Shown: positions 1-7,304 of the stretch, piece by piece
Position numbering within the stretch: the stretch's first letter is position 1
Layout: each line of letters begins with the position of its first letter
Assembly (NCBI GenBank): GCA_964614185.1
Contig: CAZTKJ010000045.1
Coordinates: 1 to 24,182, forward strand
DNA: 24,182 nucleotides
Direction of reading: 5' to 3'
Origin: Suilimivivens sp964614185
GTDB taxonomy: Bacteria; Bacillota; Clostridia; Lachnospirales; Lachnospiraceae
Notes under the pieces: model-generated
The model's database searches: none
The model's input: only the letters and a program-made list of their open reading frames with translations
What the model was told of the DNA's origin: nothing
Program-made: the position numbers and the translations under genes

Positions 1-116
1 AGGAACTTTTAGGACACTCGGACGTAAGCACTACCATGAATGTCTATGCACACGCAACAAGGGAGGCTAAGCGGGATTCCGCCAAGCTCTTGGATAAGGT
101 TGTGGGAATGAATTAA
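1..116 (+). CDS. C-terminal end of a tyrosine recombinase (integrase), cut by the window edge
   Basis: The reading frame that enters at the left edge and stops at 114-116 encodes 37 residues containing LLGHSDVSTTMNVYAHAT. This is the end of the catalytic domain of phage/ICE-type tyrosine recombinases: the histidine of LLGHS and the nucleophilic tyrosine of NVYAHAT are both in place. The enzyme family breaks and rejoins DNA at attachment sites to move an integrative element. Everything upstream lies outside the window, so whether the gene is intact is unknown. Its 3' end points at the 3' end of the convergent acetyltransferase gene, 138 bases away. In many integrative elements the integrase sits this close to one attachment site. 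I infer that an element border may lie in 117-280. Identity as a tyrosine recombinase is firm; the element type is not determinable. Confidence 0.85.
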   Translation, partial: ELLGHSDVSTTMNVYAHATREAKRDSAKLLDKVVGMN

Positions 117-125
117 AACTGAATA

Positions 126-174
126 AGAAAAACTTTCCCTTGTGGCTGACCTATGAGGGCAAAAACAAGGGAAA
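126..174 (-). terminator. Probable terminator for the minus-strand GNAT transcript
   Basis: A perfect 10-bp inverted repeat (TTTCCCTTGT at 134-143, ACAAGGGAAA at 165-174) encloses a 21-base loop. Read on the minus strand it is followed by GTTTTTC, giving a short U tract. There is no U tract on the + strand, so it fits the end of the minus-strand transcript from 704 better than the end of the integrase transcript. The long loop lowers confidence. Confidence 0.4.
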
Positions 175-250
175 AGGATACATATTTTGAGGCTGGCATT
201 GCGCAAAGCCTTGAAAACAGGGGAAACTTATGGAAAAAGCCTACAAACCG

Positions 251-278
251 GAATTTATTTACCGCATAAAATAAATTC
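251..278. repeat. 10-bp perfect inverted repeat overlapping the 3' end of the GNAT gene
   Basis: GAATTTATTT (251-260) and AAATAAATTC (269-278) are exact reverse complements around an 8-base centre. The repeat covers the last codons and stop of the acetyltransferase and lies 134 bases after the integrase stop. No U tract follows on either strand, so it is not an obvious terminator. Integrase attachment sites often sit at gene 3' ends, so an att site is one possible reading, but no second copy can be seen here. Confidence 0.35.
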
Positions 279-704
279 ATAAATACATTTTTCAAACTCG
301 CCCCTATCACGCATATCGTTTCCTTCCGGCAGCTCTACTGTTTCCATCAACTTACCTCCGGCATATTCACACGTTTTTCTTGACGCATAATTATCTGGAT
401 TGCAGGTTATATACAAATATTTCATATCATGCTTTTTTGCAAGTTGAAATAATAATAAGCAAGCCTTACCCGCGTAATGATTTCCTCTATATTCGGGGAA
501 AACCGTATATCCAATGTGTCCGCCATAATAAAGATTGTCGTTATATCCAATTCTCAAATCGCACTTCCCCATCCTATTGCCATTGAGATCGCAGATGAAA
601 AAATGATATGCAGGAACCCAATTTTTCATTTCATCTCCATCTACGGTTTTTTCCAATATTAATTGTATTTCATTATTCTTTAAAAACTTAGTGTTTAAAA
701 ACAT
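255..704 (-). CDS. GNAT family N-acetyltransferase
   Basis: A 149-residue protein of the acetyl-CoA-dependent GNAT fold. Visible hallmarks are GHIGYTVFPEYRGNHYAGKA (beta-4/motif A with an R-G-x-x-Y-A-G-K version of the CoA pyrophosphate loop, about residues 61-80) and ITCNPDNYASRKTCEYAGG (about residues 98-116), where N-x-x-S-x-x-x-x-E is the usual motif B. Similar proteins are common in gut Firmicutes; their acceptor substrate is unknown to me. The start is supported by GAGGTAGC a few bases upstream. It is the last gene of a minus-strand run (GH30, VOC, broken phosphatase, GNAT) and begins 36 bases after the broken phosphatase. The C-terminal tail (EFILCGK) overlaps the inverted repeat at 251-278. 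Family assignment is strong, substrate unassigned. Confidence 0.88.
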   Translation of the reverse strand: MFLNTKFLKNNEIQLILEKTVDGDEMKNWVPAYHFFICDLNGNRMGKCDLRIGYNDNLYYGGHIGYTVFPEYRGNHYAGKACLLLFQLAKKHDMKYLYITCNPDNYASRKTCEYAGGKLMETVELPEGNDMRDRGEFEKCIYEFILCGK

Positions 705-740
705 ATGCTACCTCGTAAACTCAAGTTTATGCTTAAATCT

Positions 741-1098
741 TTATGTAAATGAACATTCGCACTCTGCTTGTCCCCTCTGATAAGTACATTCGATTATTTC
801 AGCAGGATTCATTTTTTCGATATATGTCAAACACCTGAAAACCATTCCATGAGCAACAAAAATGACCTTATCATAATCTGAATATTTATATGCCACACGT
901 ATCATTCTTTTTCTCATCTGGTATCCATTCATGTAAATCTATATTAACTTCCACTCGTATTCCTTTTTGTTGTTATTTCTGCCTGTTGCTTTCCTTTTTC
1001 AGATAAAGGAGCAAAATCCCTGCCAAATCCCAAAACCCGTTTTCAAGCATAGAATCATATTTTGCTTCTCCATGCCTTACAAGATAAAACAATGCCAT
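741..1098 (-). pseudogene. Broken histidine phosphatase (phosphoglycerate-mutase-like)
   Basis: A good start (ATG at 1098, GGAGG upstream) opens MALFYLVRHGEAKYDSMLEN, whose RHGE is the catalytic phosphohistidine motif of the branch-1 histidine phosphatases. After GFW the frame slips near position 1025. The expected continuation (GRDFAPLSEKGKQQAEITTK) is read one frame over, and a further shift gives EVNIDLHEWIPD. The ORF at 932-741 then resumes with KVIFVAHGMVFRCLTYIEKMNPAEI, which contains the second conserved histidine. The segment that should carry the SSPYTRA-type motif is missing. The gene therefore has at least one frameshift and internal deletions, and is about 120 codons rather than the roughly 200 usual for the family. 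It lies between the VOC and GNAT genes on the same strand. A sequencing error could explain a shift but not the missing segments. Confidence 0.8.
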
Positions 1099-1119
1099 TT
1101 TATGGATCCTCCATACAAA

Positions 1120-1506
1120 TTAAATAGAAATCCACCAACACACACCATATCTGTCAATAATGGTAGCGCAACATTTGCTCCAAGGCAATTCATGAATTTC
1201 TTCAATAACAACGCCACCATCACGTAAAATATCAAATGCTCGATGAACACTCTCTTCGGTGCCCATTTCAAATACATTAAAAGTCATTGTTTCCCATTTC
1301 ATTTTGTGAACAACAGTTATGTCACAAGGATTTTTTGCTTCACCTATTGCTAAAAAACCTTCGCCGTTAACTGATAATTCACAATGTTCATAGGCAGTTC
1401 CATTATCATTTTTGATCTCAAATGTTATTTCTGCACCAAATGCTTTGCAATATGTTTTTGCTGCCTCTATACTGTTTTTTACATAAACTTGAGTATAATT
1501 TTTCAT
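1120..1506 (-). CDS. VOC family protein (glyoxalase/bleomycin-resistance/PhnB-like)
   Basis: A 128-residue protein with the vicinal-oxygen-chelate pattern. It opens with YVKNSIEAAKTYCKAFGAE (about residues 8-26), the beta-alpha start in which a substrate-side helix follows N-S-x-E-A, and it ends with HELPWSKCCATIIDRYGVCWWISI, matching the D-x-x-G-V-x-W end of PhnB-like members. The family includes metal-dependent isomerases, dioxygenases and antibiotic-binding proteins. The exact reaction cannot be read from sequence. The start is supported by AGGGAG about ten bases upstream. It lies 39 bases after the GH30 stop and 21 bases before the broken phosphatase, so co-transcription with both is likely. 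Confidence 0.8.
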   Translation of the reverse strand: MKNYTQVYVKNSIEAAKTYCKAFGAEITFEIKNDNGTAYEHCELSVNGEGFLAIGEAKNPCDITVVHKMKWETMTFNVFEMGTEESVHRAFDILRDGGVVIEEIHELPWSKCCATIIDRYGVCWWISI

Positions 1507-1545
1507 ATATGCTGCTCCCTTACTGTTTCTTTCCTTTTTTGTATT

Positions 1546-3024
1546 TTAAAAATATATTGTACTGATTGTTTTTGCCGGAATCTGGATTCGAATAAGTTTC
1601 CCTTCCATCCGAATGGCATAGGCAGCATCTGTCTGTCCTGAATTTAGCAGGACAACAATGATGGAACCATCCGGATTTTTAGCAGCAGTGATTTCCACCC
1701 TGTTGTCACAGCGGGAAAAACCTATTCGCCTTGCACCGGGAAGGATATACCGGGAAAAATGGCCAATGTAGTAATAAGTCAACAGCTTCTTATATGTTCC
1801 ATCTTCATTAGCGCATATGGGAGCCCCAAAACCTGACGGGACGTGGCGTGGTCCTCCGTCTTTGTCAACACAGAGATTCCAGTCGATCCACCTGTTCATT
1901 CCGTTGTTAAGATTTCCGATAATGTCATGGCCATATGCAGCGGCGTCCTCATACTCGACTTCTGCAATACTGGCTTTACTGTCACCAAACAACTCTGCAA
2001 ACATATTGTGTTGACCGGGCGGATGAAGAGCACAGCATTCGCTTGCCATAAATTTCATATTCGGAAACAGTTCATGTGCCATACCAAGAGATTCAAAGTG
2101 GTCTCCTGAATACCAGTGAAATGCCACACCCTCAATCATTTTAGATGTTTCATCATCAATTATTTCTCTTGAAAACTCTACTATTCGTTCCTTGTTATGA
2201 TCCCATATATACAGACCGATTTTTTCTGTAAGTCCGGCTTCTTTAAAAACAGGGTACAGATAGTCTTTAAGAAATATTTTCTGTTCCTGTGCTGTCCAAA
2301 CACAACTATCCCAGTTTGTAGCAGCAATCGTTTCATTCTGGAGACTCATCATTGTAACAGGAACACCCTCATCCAGATATGCCTGCACATATTTAGCAAG
2401 ATATATAGCCCAATTTTTATAGTATTCTTTTTTCAAGCTTCCGCCATTACATCTTGAGGGTGTATCATAATCCACTTTCGGCATAAAAGAATCCATAACA
2501 GCTCCGACACCATAAACAGATGCATCATTTTTGGGTTTTACAGGGGGTGTTTTCCATTGCTTTGGCGGAGACCATGGACTGAGTAGAACGCTGAATGGTT
2601 CAACACTCATGGACATCGCATCTTTAAGCATCGGGAGCATATATTTACGATCACGATCAATAGAAAAAGTTGTAAGTTCCGGATCGGTAAGAGGATTGGC
2701 AACGGCCTGATATTCTTCTAATGAGTAATCACAGCTGTCCATATGCATACGTATAAATCTGTAATGCTGCCCGTTTTTTCCAAAATGATCTTCCAGAAAT
2801 TGCTTTTTATTCTCATCATTCATTTTAGAATAGAGATATCCGACAGTTTCTGTCAATGCACCACCAAATCCTTCTATTTCCTGATAAAGCAGATCAGGAT
2901 AAATGTTAATAACACCTGATTCTAAATGTTTTTCTTCATCTGCTTCCAATGTGACCGGCAATGTATATTCCTCTATGATAGCTTTGCGGTTGAGGGCATA
3001 AGTAATGACTTGTTTTGCTTTCAT
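1546..3024 (-). CDS. Glycoside hydrolase family 30 (glucosylceramidase-like), cytoplasmic
   Basis: A 492-residue retaining glycosidase of clan GH-A. Motifs in order: GFGGALTET (about residues 52-60), RIHMDSCDYS-type strand ending (90-101), SPWSPPKQWKT (149-159), SLQNE with E231 as the expected acid/base, AFHWYSGDHFE (301-311), and MASECC with E329 as the expected nucleophile. A C-terminal beta domain follows from about residue 400. Family members cleave beta-linked glucose, xylose, glucuronate or fucose residues. There is no signal peptide or anchor, so it probably acts on small imported glycosides rather than polymers. The start is set by AAGGAGTGAACTT before ATG. No transporter lies next to it; an SDR of the mannonate/fructuronate type sits about 1.7 kb away on the other strand. 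Substrate specificity is uncertain. Confidence 0.92.
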   Translation of the reverse strand: MKAKQVITYALNRKAIIEEYTLPVTLEADEEKHLESGVINIYPDLLYQEIEGFGGALTETVGYLYSKMNDENKKQFLEDHFGKNGQHYRFIRMHMDSCDYSLEEYQAVANPLTDPELTTFSIDRDRKYMLPMLKDAMSMSVEPFSVLLSPWSPPKQWKTPPVKPKNDASVYGVGAVMDSFMPKVDYDTPSRCNGGSLKKEYYKNWAIYLAKYVQAYLDEGVPVTMMSLQNETIAATNWDSCVWTAQEQKIFLKDYLYPVFKEAGLTEKIGLYIWDHNKERIVEFSREIIDDETSKMIEGVAFHWYSGDHFESLGMAHELFPNMKFMASECCALHPPGQHNMFAELFGDSKASIAEVEYEDAAAYGHDIIGNLNNGMNRWIDWNLCVDKDGGPRHVPSGFGAPICANEDGTYKKLLTYYYIGHFSRYILPGARRIGFSRCDNRVEITAAKNPDGSIIVVLLNSGQTDAAYAIRMEGKLIRIQIPAKTISTIYF

Positions 3025-3039
3025 AAGTTCACTCCTTCA

Positions 3040-3063
3040 TTATGTAAATTGATAATAACATAA
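3040..3063 (-). promoter_or_regulatory. Candidate operator upstream of the GH30 gene
   Basis: TTATGT (3040-3045) and ACATAA (3058-3063) form a 6-bp inverted repeat with a 12-base AT-rich centre, 15 to 40 bases upstream of the GH30 start codon. Its place between the likely promoter and start would suit a repressor site. No regulator gene is adjacent, and such short repeats arise by chance in AT-rich DNA. Confidence 0.2.
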
Positions 3064-3099
3064 AATGAAAAGGGATAAAAGATTTGCCAGTTATTAAAG

Positions 3100-3128
3100 T
3101 TGACAAGCTCTGAAAAATACCGGATAAT
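3100..3128 (+). promoter_or_regulatory. Sigma-A promoter for the membrane protein at 3208
   Basis: TTGACA (3100-3105), a 17-base spacer, then GATAAT (3123-3128). The -35 is full consensus and the -10 differs at one base. Transcription would begin near 3135, giving a leader of about 70 bases. This shows that the open frame starting at 3100 is not the coding start. Confidence 0.7.
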
Positions 3129-3207
3129 ATCATTAAAATTCAGATTTTTTAACTGTAAGTTTAAATCAAATCTCACTTGCAGACAAAGGAAGGGCATAGG
3201 TTATATC

Positions 3208-3624
3208 ATGGATAACGAAAAAGAACAAATGGATTCAAATAATCAGATTAACTGGGATGATGACAGTGGAGTAATACATACCAGCGAAAGCACTTATCAT
3301 CTGACAAAAGAAGACGGTTGGCAGGAAAACCGGGCCCTGCAAGGCATGAACAAAGTCGGTCATAAGACGCGATATATTAAAGGCACACAAGTAGGATATC
3401 ATTATGTTACGGACGATTACCGCCGAGTCATTCCTGCTTATATAATCGGTACGATTATGGTAATCATAATTTGCGTTGTGGTAACAATGATTTTTCTTCC
3501 CATGGGAATTATGTTTGATATCATGGGTGCTGCATGGGTTATTGGAATGTGGAAAAATGCGCCATATAAAAAGTGGAAAAATCAGGATAAGAAACTGAAG
3601 GAACAGTCAAAGAACCAGTGGTAA
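3208..3624 (+). CDS. Small membrane protein of unknown function
   Basis: A 138-residue protein that I do not recognise. The first 70 residues are hydrophilic and probably cytoplasmic. A strongly hydrophobic stretch follows at about residues 75-99 (IPAYIIGTIMVIIICVVV), then a second weaker one at 100-115, then a lysine-rich tail (KKWKNQDKKLKEQSKNQW), consistent with one or two membrane passes and positive ends inside. I chose the ATG at 3208 because the promoter at 3100-3128 places the transcript start downstream of the longer frame. The purine-rich AAAGGAAGGG lies rather far upstream (about 14 bases), so the ribosome binding site is not ideal. It is a single-gene unit bounded by its own promoter and by the terminator at 3655-3708. 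Confidence 0.65.
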   Translation: MDNEKEQMDSNNQINWDDDSGVIHTSESTYHLTKEDGWQENRALQGMNKVGHKTRYIKGTQVGYHYVTDDYRRVIPAYIIGTIMVIIICVVVTMIFLPMGIMFDIMGAAWVIGMWKNAPYKKWKNQDKKLKEQSKNQW

Positions 3625-3654
3625 GAATATGTAGGCATCTCTATGAGACATAGC

Positions 3655-3708
3655 TCCTCTAAAACAGACAGTTTAAAAACAGAAACTGGTGTTTTAGAGG
3701 AATTTTTT
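3655..3708 (+). terminator. Strong intrinsic terminator after the 3208 gene
   Basis: TCCTCTAAAAC (3655-3665) pairs exactly with GTTTTAGAGGA (3691-3701), and an inner helix CAGTTT/AAACTG extends it. Six T residues follow at 3703-3708. Confidence 0.88.
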
Positions 3709-3719
3709 ATAAGCAGCGA

Positions 3720-3748
3720 TTTTCCTAAAGATAAAATTTTGTTATAAT
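3720..3748 (+). promoter_or_regulatory. Probable promoter for the 3779 gene and downstream genes
   Basis: A perfect -10 hexamer TATAAT occurs at 3743-3748, just after the preceding terminator and 30 bases before the start codon. The -35 region at the expected distance (TTTTCC, 3720-3725) is poor, so strength is uncertain. Confidence 0.5.
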
Positions 3749-3778
3749 AAAAAGGAAAAAGAGGAAAGGAATATTAGT

Positions 3779-4168
3779 ATGGGTAAGCCTACTTTTATAT
3801 TGATCATTATAATATTTTCCGGATTTTTCTGCCTGTTCAATAATTATGATGTATCCTATGACTATATCCTGCATCCATCAGACTACACCAAAGCGGAAGG
3901 AACTATTATCAGTACTTATTCAAGAGGAAGACCTAGAAAATATAAACATTATACGGACATTGAATATGAATGGAAGGGAGAAGTCTGCAAATTGCTGAAA
4001 GCCAAAAGAGGATTGTTTGATAAAACAGGCAAAGAAACGACCTTGTATATTAAAACCTCTTCCGGCAGCGCCATTCGGGGGTTTACTCTTAATTATATGG
4101 ATATTGCATATTTTATTACTTCGGCAGTATTTCTTTATAAATGGGGATTTCAAAAGAAACATCTGTAA
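3779..4168 (+). CDS. Small two-helix membrane protein with an exposed beta-rich domain (DUF3592-like layout)
   Basis: A 129-residue protein. It has a hydrophobic helix at residues 4-21, a middle section of about 80 residues with EGTIISTYSRGRPRKYKHYTDIEYEWKGE, and a second hydrophobic stretch at about 107-122 followed by KKHL. The layout of a helix, a beta-strand domain with an A-E-G-T-I start and a tyrosine-rich strand, then a closing helix recalls DUF3592-type proteins. I cannot confirm the family by reading. The function is unknown. An AAAGGAATATTAGT stretch precedes ATG. It follows a terminator and a TATAAT box, so it is probably the first gene of a transcript that continues into the GNAT gene 57 bases downstream. 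Confidence 0.65.
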   Translation: MGKPTFILIIIIFSGFFCLFNNYDVSYDYILHPSDYTKAEGTIISTYSRGRPRKYKHYTDIEYEWKGEVCKLLKAKRGLFDKTGKETTLYIKTSSGSAIRGFTLNYMDIAYFITSAVFLYKWGFQKKHL

Positions 4169-4225
4169 ACAAAAATTTTGAAAATTATCAGAGCATGGAA
4201 ACGTTATTTGAGGAGGAGAGATAGG

Positions 4226-4663
4226 ATGATAATAGGTGAGGTTGAAAATAAGGATTTTGAGGGGCTTATGAAATTGTATATGCAGCTGCATAATAATCCC
4301 TTTCCGGAAAAAAGCGATGCGATCATAAACTTATGGAATCAAATCCTGCAGGATAAAAATCATCATATTATCGTTGCAAAAGAAGAAGGAAAAATAGTTT
4401 CATCCTGCGTGTGTGTGATCATACCGAATTTAACCCATTCTCAACAACCCTATGCATTTGTGGAAAATGTAATTACAGATGAACATTATCGTGGAAGAGG
4501 ATTGGCAACACAATGTTTAAATTATGCCAGAGATCTGGCAGTAAAAGAGAACTGTTATAAGATGATGCTGCTTACCGGGTCGAAAGAAGAAAGCACATTA
4601 CGATTTTACCGGCAGGCAGGATATAACAGTCAGGATAAGACAGCGTTTATTCAATGGATATAG
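4226..4663 (+). CDS. GNAT family N-acetyltransferase
   Basis: A 145-residue acetyl-CoA-dependent transferase. The core runs from HHIIVAKEEGKIVSSCVCVI (beta-2/beta-3) through YAFVENVITDEHYRGRGLAT (about residues 74-93; R-G-R-G-L-A is the Q/R-x-x-G-x-A CoA-binding loop) to KMMLLTGSKEESTLRFYRQAGY (about residues 113-134), where the F-Y-x-x-x-G-Y ending is typical of motif B. The start at 4226 is chosen over an in-frame ATG at 4178 because GAGGAGGAGAG lies just upstream of 4226 and because the shorter protein begins where GNAT domains normally begin (MIIGEVENKDFEGLMKLY). The acceptor substrate is unknown. It lies between a membrane protein gene and an SDR gene on the same strand, 44 bases before the SDR. 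Confidence 0.88.
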   Translation: MIIGEVENKDFEGLMKLYMQLHNNPFPEKSDAIINLWNQILQDKNHHIIVAKEEGKIVSSCVCVIIPNLTHSQQPYAFVENVITDEHYRGRGLATQCLNYARDLAVKENCYKMMLLTGSKEESTLRFYRQAGYNSQDKTAFIQWI

Positions 4664-4707
4664 AATTCTGAGAGTAGGAAAAAATAAAGTATATGGAGGT
4701 GCATGTT

Positions 4708-5550
4708 ATGGAATTACCATTTCAAATTGATTTGACAGGACAGGTGGCTGTTGTTACAGGCGGCAGCGGAGTTATTGGCGGAATGTTTGCAAAGGCGCTG
4801 GCTGAATGCGGCGCTAAAGTAGCAGTCCTTGGCAGAAAGGCAGAAAACGGAATTCCCATAGTAAATGATATTGAGAAAGCAGGGGGAGAGGCAGTCAGCA
4901 TTGCCGCTAATGTACTGGAGAAGGAAAGTCTTTTGGAAGCAAGAAAGAAGATATTAGAGAAGTGGGGCAAAATAAATATCCTTGTTAACTGTGCCGGAGG
5001 AGCTGTAAAAAGCGCTGAGATTCCCCAGGATCAGTTTTCCGATTTTTCAGGGGATATGTTGAATTTCTTTACAGCAGATATGGAAAATGTAAAAAAAGAG
5101 CTGGATTTGAATTTATATGGAACTATACTTCCTACGCAGATATTTGGAGAGAGCATGGTGGGAAAGGAAAATGCCAACATTATTAATATATCCAGTATGG
5201 GAGCCTATGGGCCTCTTACCAGAATTCCGGGATACTCCGGAGCTAAAGCGGCAGTCAGCAATTTTACCCAGTGGGCAGCGAATTATTTTGCTAAAAGCGG
5301 TATCAGGGTAAATGCTATTGCGCCGGGCTTTTTTCAGACGACACAGAATCATGCCCTTCATTTTCATGAAGACGGAACGCCTACACACAGAAGCCAAAAG
5401 ATCATCGACAGTACACCTATGGGCAAATACGGTGAGCCGGAAGATTTGATAGGAGCGCTGCTGTTTCTTACCAGTCCAAAGGGAAGCAGTTTTGTTACCG
5501 GTGTAGTGCTGCCTGTGGATGGAGGATTTCACTGCTATTTGGGAGTATAA
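4708..5550 (+). CDS. SDR family oxidoreductase, D-mannonate/fructuronate oxidoreductase type
   Basis: A 280-residue classical short-chain dehydrogenase. TGGSGVIG (about residues 17-24) binds the nucleotide, NCAG (94-97) is the usual second motif, and the catalytic set is Ser162 or Ser163, Tyr176 and Lys180 in NISSM and GYSGAK. The segment AIAPGFFQTTQNHALHFHED and the ending TGVVLPVDGGFHCYLGV match the YjmF/UxuB-like SDRs, which interconvert D-fructuronate and D-mannonate in hexuronate breakdown. I infer this subfamily from remembered conserved segments. The start at 4708 has GGAGGTGCATGTT before it; the earlier in-frame ATG at 4693 lies within that ribosome binding site. No uxuA or uxaC gene is present in the window. 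The response regulator gene starts only 28 bases downstream. Confidence 0.85.
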   Translation: MELPFQIDLTGQVAVVTGGSGVIGGMFAKALAECGAKVAVLGRKAENGIPIVNDIEKAGGEAVSIAANVLEKESLLEARKKILEKWGKINILVNCAGGAVKSAEIPQDQFSDFSGDMLNFFTADMENVKKELDLNLYGTILPTQIFGESMVGKENANIINISSMGAYGPLTRIPGYSGAKAAVSNFTQWAANYFAKSGIRVNAIAPGFFQTTQNHALHFHEDGTPTHRSQKIIDSTPMGKYGEPEDLIGALLFLTSPKGSSFVTGVVLPVDGGFHCYLGV

Positions 5551-5578
5551 GGCAGGCCTGTGAGAGTAGGATTTATAT

Positions 5579-6262
5579 ATGTTTCGCATATTAATGATAG
5601 AAGATGACAATGTAATAGCGGATAAAGTAAAGGAACATTTGGAAAAGTGGGGATATGAGGTTGAAGGTGTCACTGATTTTGCTAATGTATTGCAGTATTT
5701 TATTCGTTTTGACCCGCATCTGGTATTGCTGGATATAGGCCTTCCTTTTTATAACGGATATTATTGGTGCGGAGAAATCAGGAAACTTTCCAAGGTTCCC
5801 ATAGTGTTTCTTTCTTCTGCTTCTGATAATATGAATATTGTAATGGCAATAAATATGGGTGGAGATGATTTTATAGCAAAACCTTTTGATTTGGAAGTGC
5901 TTTCTGCCAAAGTTCAGGCTATTCTAAGAAGAACCTATTCCTTTCAGGGACAGTCTTCTGTTTTGGAGTATTGTGGCGTTATTTTGAATTTGGCGGATAT
6001 GTCGTTGCTTTATGAAGGGAAGAGAATTGAGTTGTCCAAAAATGAATTCCGAATTATGCAGGTTCTGTTTGAAAATCCGGGGAATACGGTAACAAGAGAA
6101 AGCATCATGAAACGATTGTGGGATGAGGAGTGTTTTGTAGATGACAATACCCTTACAGTGAATATCAATCGTTTGAGAAGGGTACTGGAAGACGGCGGTC
6201 TTAAAGATTTTATCCTGACGAAGAAAGGAGTAGGCTATCAGCTGTATCGGAAGGAAGAATGA
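5579..6262 (+). CDS. OmpR-family response regulator, BceR-like
   Basis: A 227-residue two-domain regulator. The receiver domain has the acidic pair D9/D10, phospho-acceptor D52 (LVLLDIGLP), a serine at about 79-80 and K101 in IAKPF. A winged helix follows at about residues 125-225 (ELSKNEFRIMQVLFENPG; VTRESIMKRLWDE; DDNTLTVNINRLRRVL; GVGYQLY). The receiver and wing sequences resemble BceR/VraR-like regulators of peptide-detoxification transporters. It overlaps the kinase gene by four bases (ATGA), so both are translated together. The ribosome binding site is weak (AGTAGGA), and the gene lies only 28 bases after the SDR, so it may depend partly on upstream transcription. Its probable target is the inverted repeat at 7270-7283. 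Confidence 0.92.
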   Translation: MFRILMIEDDNVIADKVKEHLEKWGYEVEGVTDFANVLQYFIRFDPHLVLLDIGLPFYNGYYWCGEIRKLSKVPIVFLSSASDNMNIVMAINMGGDDFIAKPFDLEVLSAKVQAILRRTYSFQGQSSVLEYCGVILNLADMSLLYEGKRIELSKNEFRIMQVLFENPGNTVTRESIMKRLWDEECFVDDNTLTVNINRLRRVLEDGGLKDFILTKKGVGYQLYRKEE

Positions 6263-7272
6263 AAAAGCAGGAAATGCTGATCATAAAAGCTTATATAAGG
6301 GAACATATGAAGGCAGCGGCAGTTTATGCAGTTGTTGTTGTCATTTTTTGGGGGATCTCGGGATTATACGGGTATGAAGATGCCGGCAGGAACATGCTTT
6401 ACGCGGCGGCGCTTGCTGCATTTTTTGGAGTTTTATGCGGATTGTGGGATTATGCAAGGTATCGGCAAAAATGCATAAAGCTTCTTTATATTATGGAAAA
6501 GGCAGTGGAAAGAGACAGTAATCTGCCCGAGTCAGCTTCTTATCCTGAGAGTCTTTATCAGGAGATCCTGTGTGAGGCAGAAAAAGAAAAAAGCCGGCTT
6601 CTATCAGAATTTGACGAAAAGAACCGGGATATGGCAGATTATTATGCTATGTGGAGCCATCAGATCAAGACACCGATTGTGGCTATGCGCTTATTGCTGC
6701 AGGATGAGAAACAGTCTCTTGAAGAGCTTTTTAAAATTGAGCAATATGCAGAAATGGCGCTGCATTACGCCAGGCTGGATAGTTTGTCATCGGATTTTCT
6801 GTTTAAAAGCCAGGATGTTTGTGAAATCATAAAGCAGGCTTTAAAGAAATATTCCATTCTGTTTATTGGAAGCGGGCTTTCCTTTAGGATGGAGGAATTT
6901 TCCTGCCAGGCAGTATCGGATGAAAAATGGCTGTCTTTTGTGGTAGAACAAGTGCTGTCCAATGCGCTGAAATATACATCTTGCGGTGGAATCAGGATCT
7001 ATGGACTTGACAGATGGCGCAGAGAAACGAAAGAGAGAGCAGATTTTGTAGTTATAGAAGATGACGGAATAGGAATCAGGAAAGAAGACCTGCCGAGAAT
7101 TTTTGAGAGAGGATTTACCGGCTGCAACGGCCGTTTTGATAAAAGAAGCACAGGTATTGGTCTCTATCTGTGCAAACAGGTTTTTGACAAACTTTCCCAC
7201 ACTATAGAAGCAGAGTCAGAAGAGGGGAAAGGGACAAGAATCATTTTGGGATTTATCCAAAAAGAAATGTGA
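6259..7272 (+). CDS. Intramembrane-sensing histidine kinase, BceS-like
   Basis: A 337-residue sensor kinase. Two helices near the N terminus (about residues 19-37 and 47-64) are joined by only about nine residues, so there is no external sensing domain. This is the hallmark of BceS-type kinases, which sense through their partner ABC permease. The dimerisation helix carries MWSHQIKTPI with the phospho-accepting His134. The ATP-binding domain has VVEQVLSNALKYT (N box, N235), EDDGIGI (G1), IFERGFTG (F box) and STGIGLYL (G2). It is translationally coupled to the regulator gene. The last codons and stop overlap the proposed regulator box that faces the transporter genes. The assignment rests on architecture, the H-box sequence and the adjacent BceAB-type transporter. 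Confidence 0.92.
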   Translation: MKKQEMLIIKAYIREHMKAAAVYAVVVVIFWGISGLYGYEDAGRNMLYAAALAAFFGVLCGLWDYARYRQKCIKLLYIMEKAVERDSNLPESASYPESLYQEILCEAEKEKSRLLSEFDEKNRDMADYYAMWSHQIKTPIVAMRLLLQDEKQSLEELFKIEQYAEMALHYARLDSLSSDFLFKSQDVCEIIKQALKKYSILFIGSGLSFRMEEFSCQAVSDEKWLSFVVEQVLSNALKYTSCGGIRIYGLDRWRRETKERADFVVIEDDGIGIRKEDLPRIFERGFTGCNGRFDKRSTGIGLYLCKQVFDKLSHTIEAESEEGKGTRIILGFIQKEM

Positions 7273-7304
7273 CAAAAATGTAAGATAACAGAAAGGAAAT
7301 GTAA
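7270..7304 (+). promoter_or_regulatory. BceR-type binding site upstream of the transporter operon
   Basis: TGACA-AAAA-TGTAA at 7270-7283 is an exact match to TNACA-N4-TGTAA, the main-site consensus known for BceR-like regulators in Bacillus. A second pair of similar half-sites follows (TAACA at 7286-7290, TGTAA at 7300-7304), which fits the known use of a main and a secondary site. The box begins at the kinase stop codon and lies about 125-138 bases before the ATPase start, close to where such sites lie in known systems. Confidence 0.7.

Noticed and set aside
3100..3207. N-terminal extension of the 3208 gene from a TTG at 3100
   Set aside because: The TTG is the -35 element of a TTGACA-N17-GATAAT promoter, so the extension would not be transcribed.
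4178..4225. Longer start for the second GNAT protein
   Set aside because: The extension is basic and off-family, while GAGGAGGAGAG supports the ATG at 4226.
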